From the NCBI GenBank assembly GCA_002482685.1, contig DLGL01000007.1:15185-24769 (forward strand): DNA of 9,585 nt, written 5' to 3'. Positions 7,030-9,585 of the stretch are shown here, in pieces. Within the stretch, counting starts at the first letter, position 1. Every line of letters begins with the position of its first letter. The position numbers and the translations under genes are program-made. The DNA is from Bacteriovoracaceae bacterium UBA7695. Lineage in GTDB: Bacteria; Bdellovibrionota; Bacteriovoracia; Bacteriovoracales; Bacteriovoracaceae. The notes under the pieces are model-generated. The model had not been told where the DNA came from and ran no database searches. It saw nothing but the letters and a program-made list of their open reading frames with translations.

Positions 7030-7233
7030 CTAGTAATGAGGGGGAATATCGTCTTTTACGGTCCGGTTGTTTTGATTTTGGCCATTGGTCTGGGAAATTT
7101 TGAGCTCTAGGACATCTTTTTTTAATTCATCAATAACCATCTGTTGGGCCGCTACAATTTTATTGAGTTGATCCAGAAGATAATCCTGGTGGGAGAATTT
7201 CTCTTCTAAAGATGTAATGCGGCCTTCAAGCAT
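7030..7233 (-). CDS. slyX: SlyX family protein
   Basis: The 67-residue protein has the SlyX pattern: an N-terminal two-heptad coiled coil beginning EGRITSLEEKFSHQDYLLDQLNKIV, a second helical stretch AAQQMVIDELKKDVLELK, and the characteristic C-terminal PPHY. Length is close to the 72 residues of E. coli SlyX. The biochemical role of SlyX is unknown; the name comes from proximity to slyD in enterics. Here it overlaps the 3' end of the Rrf2 regulator gene by eight bases (ATGCTTGA), so the two are probably translated from one message. GGAG lies nine bases before the ATG. No terminator with a U-tract is visible in the 130 bases after the stop. Confidence 0.88.
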   Translation of the reverse strand: MLEGRITSLEEKFSHQDYLLDQLNKIVAAQQMVIDELKKDVLELKISQTNGQNQNNRTVKDDIPPHY

Positions 7234-7654
7234 GTTTTTTACTCCGAATAGTTTTCAGTAGGTCACTCAAGTATTTTTTGGCCAGGTAGGACTGGGTTGA
7301 TTCCTCAATGCCCTGAACGACTTCGCAAAAAATACTATCCATAGCGCAACTAACCACACAGGCCCGGGCTACGGGTTTTTTATGGGTCGCCAGAAGCGTC
7401 TTTTCATTAGCTGATGCTATATAGATGTCTTTTAGGCTGATATCTTTTGGGGACTTGGCAATTTTTATCCCACCATTTTTACCACGAAACGAATCAATAA
7501 GTTCAGCTTCAACTAAACGAGACACGAGCTTGCGGATAAAGGTCGGATTAGTCTTCAGGACATTGGCGAGGTATTCAGAATTGGTTAACTCTTCCGGGTT
7601 ATAGGCCAGTGTTACCATGATCTGAATAGAAACTGAAAAACGAGTATCAACCAT
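7226..7654 (-). CDS. Rrf2-family transcriptional regulator with three C-terminal cysteines
   Basis: The 142-residue protein starts with the Rrf2 winged helix: TRFSVSIQIMVTLAY, SEYLANVLKTNPTFIRKLVSRLVEAELIDSFRGKNGGIKIAKSP, then the dimer helix SLKDIYIA. The TNPTFIRKL recognition segment resembles YwnA-type members more than IscR. Cysteines C99, C103 and C110 (CX3CX6C) occupy the zone where IscR and NsrR bind an iron-sulphur cluster, but the spacing differs from the IscR (CX5CX5C) and NsrR (CX4CX5C) patterns as I remember them, so cluster binding, thiol sensing or neither are all possible. The start at 7654 follows AGGA by seven bases. The gene overlaps slyX and is divergent from the tRNA-Cys and alkene reductase, which are plausible targets. 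A palindrome GGATGCATCC (7655-7664) touches the start codon and may serve in autoregulation. Confidence 0.88.
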   Translation of the reverse strand: MVDTRFSVSIQIMVTLAYNPEELTNSEYLANVLKTNPTFIRKLVSRLVEAELIDSFRGKNGGIKIAKSPKDISLKDIYIASANEKTLLATHKKPVARACVVSCAMDSIFCEVVQGIEESTQSYLAKKYLSDLLKTIRSKKHA

Positions 7655-7750
7655 GGATGCATCCTATCATAAAAAAATAAATTTACCAAATGTGCTTTTT
7701 ATTGTTGCATTTGAGCTGCCTCAGAGTTAATGTACTTATCATAGATGCAT
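7655..7750. repeat. Inverted ATAG(G)ATGCAT elements bracketing the Rrf2/tRNA intergenic region
   Basis: ATAGGATGCAT is read on the minus strand at 7657-7667, next to the Rrf2 start codon, and ATAGATGCAT on the plus strand at 7741-7750, just before the tRNA. The first is part of the perfect palindrome GGATGCATCC (7655-7664). The pair is symmetric about the divergent intergenic region and could be the operator of the Rrf2 regulator. The elements are short and contain the self-complementary ATGCAT, so chance is not excluded. Confidence 0.3.
7737..7742 (+). promoter_or_regulatory. Candidate -10 element for the tRNA-Cys / alkene reductase unit
   Basis: TATCAT matches TATAAT at five of six positions and lies 16 bases before the tRNA 5' end, leaving room for a short processed leader. 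The best -35-like hexamer, TTGAGC at 7711-7716, is 20 bases away, which is too far for a normal promoter, so this call is weak. Confidence 0.3.
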
Positions 7751-7757
7751 TATCTAA

Positions 7758-7833
7758 GGAGATGTGCCCGAGAGTTCAAGGGACCAGTGTGCAAAGCTGT
7801 TATTCGGTGGTTCAAATCCATCCATCTCCTCCA
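7758..7833 (+). tRNA. tRNA-Cys (anticodon GCA), with non-canonical D-loop and anticodon stem
   Basis: The 76-nt sequence folds into a cloverleaf. The acceptor stem GGAGATG pairs perfectly with CATCTCC (7823-7829), followed by discriminator U73, the tRNA-Cys identity base, and an encoded CCA (7831-7833). The T-arm is GGTGG/CCATC with loop TTCAAAT. The anticodon loop GTGCAAA puts GCA at 7791-7793 after U33. The tertiary positions U8-A14 and G15-C48 are present. Oddities: the D-stem has only three pairs (CCC/GGG), the D-loop lacks the GG pair (one G, then T), position 32 is G rather than a pyrimidine, pair 27-43 is C-U, and 31-39 is U-G. It could be a divergent working tRNA or a decaying copy. 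Only 23 nt separate it from the reductase start codon, with no terminator between. Confidence 0.8.
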
Positions 7834-7856
7834 AATTTTAACCTTCGAGAAAAACG

Positions 7857-8909
7857 ATGACTAATCTGTTCAAACCCCTTAAGGCCGGCGCTCTCAACCT
7901 TCCAAACCGCATCATCATGGCCCCGCTGACCCGTGCCCGTGCCCAGGCAGTAAGGATCCCCAATGATTTAATGGCCGAATACTACGCTCAAAGATCTTCA
8001 GCGGGACTTATTATAACTGAAGCAACTTCGGTTGATCCTATGGGGGTGGGTTATGCAGACACCCCGGGGATTTGGTCAGAGGCTCAGGTCGAAGGTTGGA
8101 AAAAAATCACCTCCGCAGTTCACAAAAAGCAGGGCAGAATTGTTCTTCAGTTGTGGCATGTGGGGAGAATTTCCGATCCACTTTTTCTGGATGGAAATAA
8201 ACCCGTTGCACCAAGCGCGATTGCCCCTGCAGGTCACGTCAGTCTGGTGCGGCCAATGAAAAACTATGAAACACCAAGGGCCCTGGAGCTCTCTGAGATC
8301 TCTCAAATTGTTGAGGCCTTCCGTAAGGGGGCAGAGAATGCCAAACGAGCAGGCTTTGATGGAGTTGAGGTTCACGGTGCCAATGGCTATCTTCTTGATC
8401 AATTTCTTCAGGATAAAAGTAATATCAGGACTGATCAGTATGGTGGCTCCCTTGAGAATCGTGCGAGATTTCCTTTAGAGGTCCTGGATGCGGTGATTTC
8501 AGTCTGGGGGGCAGACCGGGTGGGATACCATATCGCTCCCAGAGGGGATTCCCATGATGTGGGAGATTCAAATCTCGAAAAAACATTCAGCTACTTGATG
8601 GAAGAATTTAAAAAGCGCCAAATAGCTTTTGTTGCTGCCCGGGAGGCACAGGGGGACGATTCTCTAGGACCTAAACTAAAAAAAATCTTTGGCGGAGTCT
8701 ATGTTGCCAACGAAAAATTCACCCGGGATTCGGCCGAAGAGGTTATTGAAAAAGGTGATGCAGATGCAGTGGCCTTTGGAGTTCCTTTTATCGCCAATCC
8801 AGACCTGGTAGAGCGTTTCATGGAGAAACTTCCGTTAAACCCACCTGATCCCTCAACGTTTTATGGCGCAGGGCCTGAAGGCTATACTGATTATCCATTT
8901 ATCGGTTAA
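7857..8909 (+). CDS. Old Yellow Enzyme family FMN-dependent alkene (ene-) reductase
   Basis: The 350-residue TIM-barrel protein has typical length for the NemA/XenB/OYE group, which reduces activated C=C bonds of enals, enones, maleimides or nitro compounds with NAD(P)H. Motifs visible are NRIIMAPLTRAR with T25 beside the flavin, LQLWHVGRIS with Q98, the substrate pair H173/N176 in VEVHGANGYLLDQF with the proton donor Y178, and GGSLENRARF (196-205). Two positions differ from classic OYEs: the strand after the barrel centre reads VGYHIAP (H225 where Arg usually contacts FMN), and the C-terminal motif reads AFGVPFIANPDL with V309 where GR is usual. I believe a bacterial subfamily shares both, but cannot check. 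Physiological substrate is unknown; electrophile detoxification is likely. The ribosome site is weak (GAG about ten bases before ATG). The gene follows a tRNA-Cys by 23 bases and overlaps the convergent channel gene by 11. Confidence 0.9.
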   Translation: MTNLFKPLKAGALNLPNRIIMAPLTRARAQAVRIPNDLMAEYYAQRSSAGLIITEATSVDPMGVGYADTPGIWSEAQVEGWKKITSAVHKKQGRIVLQLWHVGRISDPLFLDGNKPVAPSAIAPAGHVSLVRPMKNYETPRALELSEISQIVEAFRKGAENAKRAGFDGVEVHGANGYLLDQFLQDKSNIRTDQYGGSLENRARFPLEVLDAVISVWGADRVGYHIAPRGDSHDVGDSNLEKTFSYLMEEFKKRQIAFVAAREAQGDDSLGPKLKKIFGGVYVANEKFTRDSAEEVIEKGDADAVAFGVPFIANPDLVERFMEKLPLNPPDPSTFYGAGPEGYTDYPFIG

Positions 8910-9585
8910 GTAAATTATCGCTGGGGGACTGGGTAGGAAGAGAAACAGTTTTAGCAATTTTTCTAAGTTCATCTTCATGATCTGCTTCATGAGACGGGGT
9001 GAGAGCATCGTTAAAATTCTCTTCGGCCTGGGCCTTAAGTTGATGGCTTTTCTCTTCACGCTTTATTTCTAATTCATGGTTATCTTCTACGACCTGAACC
9101 TTAAGGGCTTCGGTTAGTATCAGTTCCCGGGCGCTGTCAGGAAGATGGATTCCGTTTGCTAGAAGGATTTCTTTGGTTTTTATGATGGCCGAAGACTTCA
9201 GCTTTGATTCCGATGAGTTTTTGGAGTTATACCAAAAATAAACTTTTATGTTTATGGTTGAAGTTCCAACGGTATCCACAAGAATGGAAGGAGAGGGCTC
9301 CTGACAAATTCCTTTGACAGTCATGAGTGCTTCCTGGATGAGCTCCTGACATTTTTTTACTGAATCAGTGAAACCCACACCAATAATGAAGGTGGCCCTC
9401 TTGTTTTGATTTACACTTAGATTTTTCACAACAGATTGAATGACAGTGATGTTGGGAACAAGAACAAGGTTTCCATCATAATCCATCAGAGTTGTTCCCC
9501 GCATGTTAAGGTTCTGAACAATCCCCTCAATATCATCAATTTTAACGGCATCTCCCTGAGTGAAAGGACTACGGATGGCCAGAAG
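8899..9585 (-). CDS. MscS-family mechanosensitive channel, C-terminal part (5' end outside window)
   Basis: The frame is open from 9585, so 228 residues of the C-terminal part are visible and the start is beyond the window. It opens with the MscS beta-domain: SPFTQGDAVKIDDIEGIVQNLNMRGTTL, then DYDGNLVLVPN and the closing KNLSVN. These equal the family's PF-GD, eG-V, T-L, DG---IPN and N-S signature just after the pore helix. The alpha/beta cage domain follows (about 62-155: ATFIIGVGFTDSVKKCQELIQEAL and a strand TINIKVYFWYN). The last 65 or so residues are a charged, helix-prone and then Ser/Pro-rich tail (LEIKREEKSHQLKAQAEE onward) not found in E. coli MscS. These inner-membrane channels open under membrane tension to release solutes. 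The number of transmembrane helices cannot be seen. The stop overlaps the alkene reductase 3' end by 11 bases. Confidence 0.88.
   Translation of the reverse strand, partial: LLAIRSPFTQGDAVKIDDIEGIVQNLNMRGTTLMDYDGNLVLVPNITVIQSVVKNLSVNQNKRATFIIGVGFTDSVKKCQELIQEALMTVKGICQEPSPSILVDTVGTSTINIKVYFWYNSKNSSESKLKSSAIIKTKEILLANGIHLPDSARELILTEALKVQVVEDNHELEIKREEKSHQLKAQAEENFNDALTPSHEADHEDELRKIAKTVSLPTQSPSDNLLNR

Overview
The window is about 9.6 kb of moderately AT-rich bacterial chromosome (roughly 40% GC by eye), gene-dense, with both strands used and no insertion sequence, integrase, phage gene or CRISPR array. The gene set is Gram-negative: a KdpD/KdpE pair, SlyX, an MscS-type channel and a flagellar-sigma-like promoter. 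Together with the long coiled-coil protein and the base composition, this makes me think of the Bdellovibrionota (Bacteriovorax/Peredibacter type). That placement is an inference and rests on no marker gene.

Layout. (1) 1-1029, plus strand: the 3' end of a KdpD-type sensor kinase and a complete KdpE-type response regulator, overlapping by ATGA. (2) 1032-3118, minus strand: a soluble histidine kinase with an RsbRD_N-like N-terminus, preceded by an unrecognised exported protein. (3) 3236-5284, plus strand: a YbhN-type eight-helix membrane protein overlapping a GNAT acetyltransferase, then an AHSA1/SRPBCC protein with a very strong ribosome binding site. (4) 5241-6896, minus strand: a 551-residue coiled-coil protein with a good match to a sigma-28 (FliA) promoter upstream. 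(5) 7030-7654, minus strand: an Rrf2-family regulator overlapping slyX. (6) 7758-8909, plus strand: a tRNA-Cys(GCA) with unusual features, followed after 23 nt by an Old Yellow Enzyme-type alkene reductase. (7) 8899-9585, minus strand: the C-terminal part of an MscS-family channel, running off the window.

How the genes may work together. KdpD/KdpE would sense potassium or osmotic stress, and the MscS channel would release solutes on hypo-osmotic shock. The cysteine-bearing Rrf2 regulator sits divergent to the tRNA-Cys/alkene reductase unit, which suggests local control of an electrophile or redox response. The coiled-coil protein may belong to the motility regulon. All three convergent gene junctions (1029/1032, 5241-5284, 8899-8909) either overlap or are separated by 2 bp, so no ordinary intrinsic terminator fits between any of these pairs.

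No intergenic stretch exceeds 300 bases. The most interesting items are the sigma-28-like promoter, the atypical tRNA-Cys joined to the reductase leader, and the inverted ATAG(G)ATGCAT elements facing each other across the Rrf2/tRNA gap.
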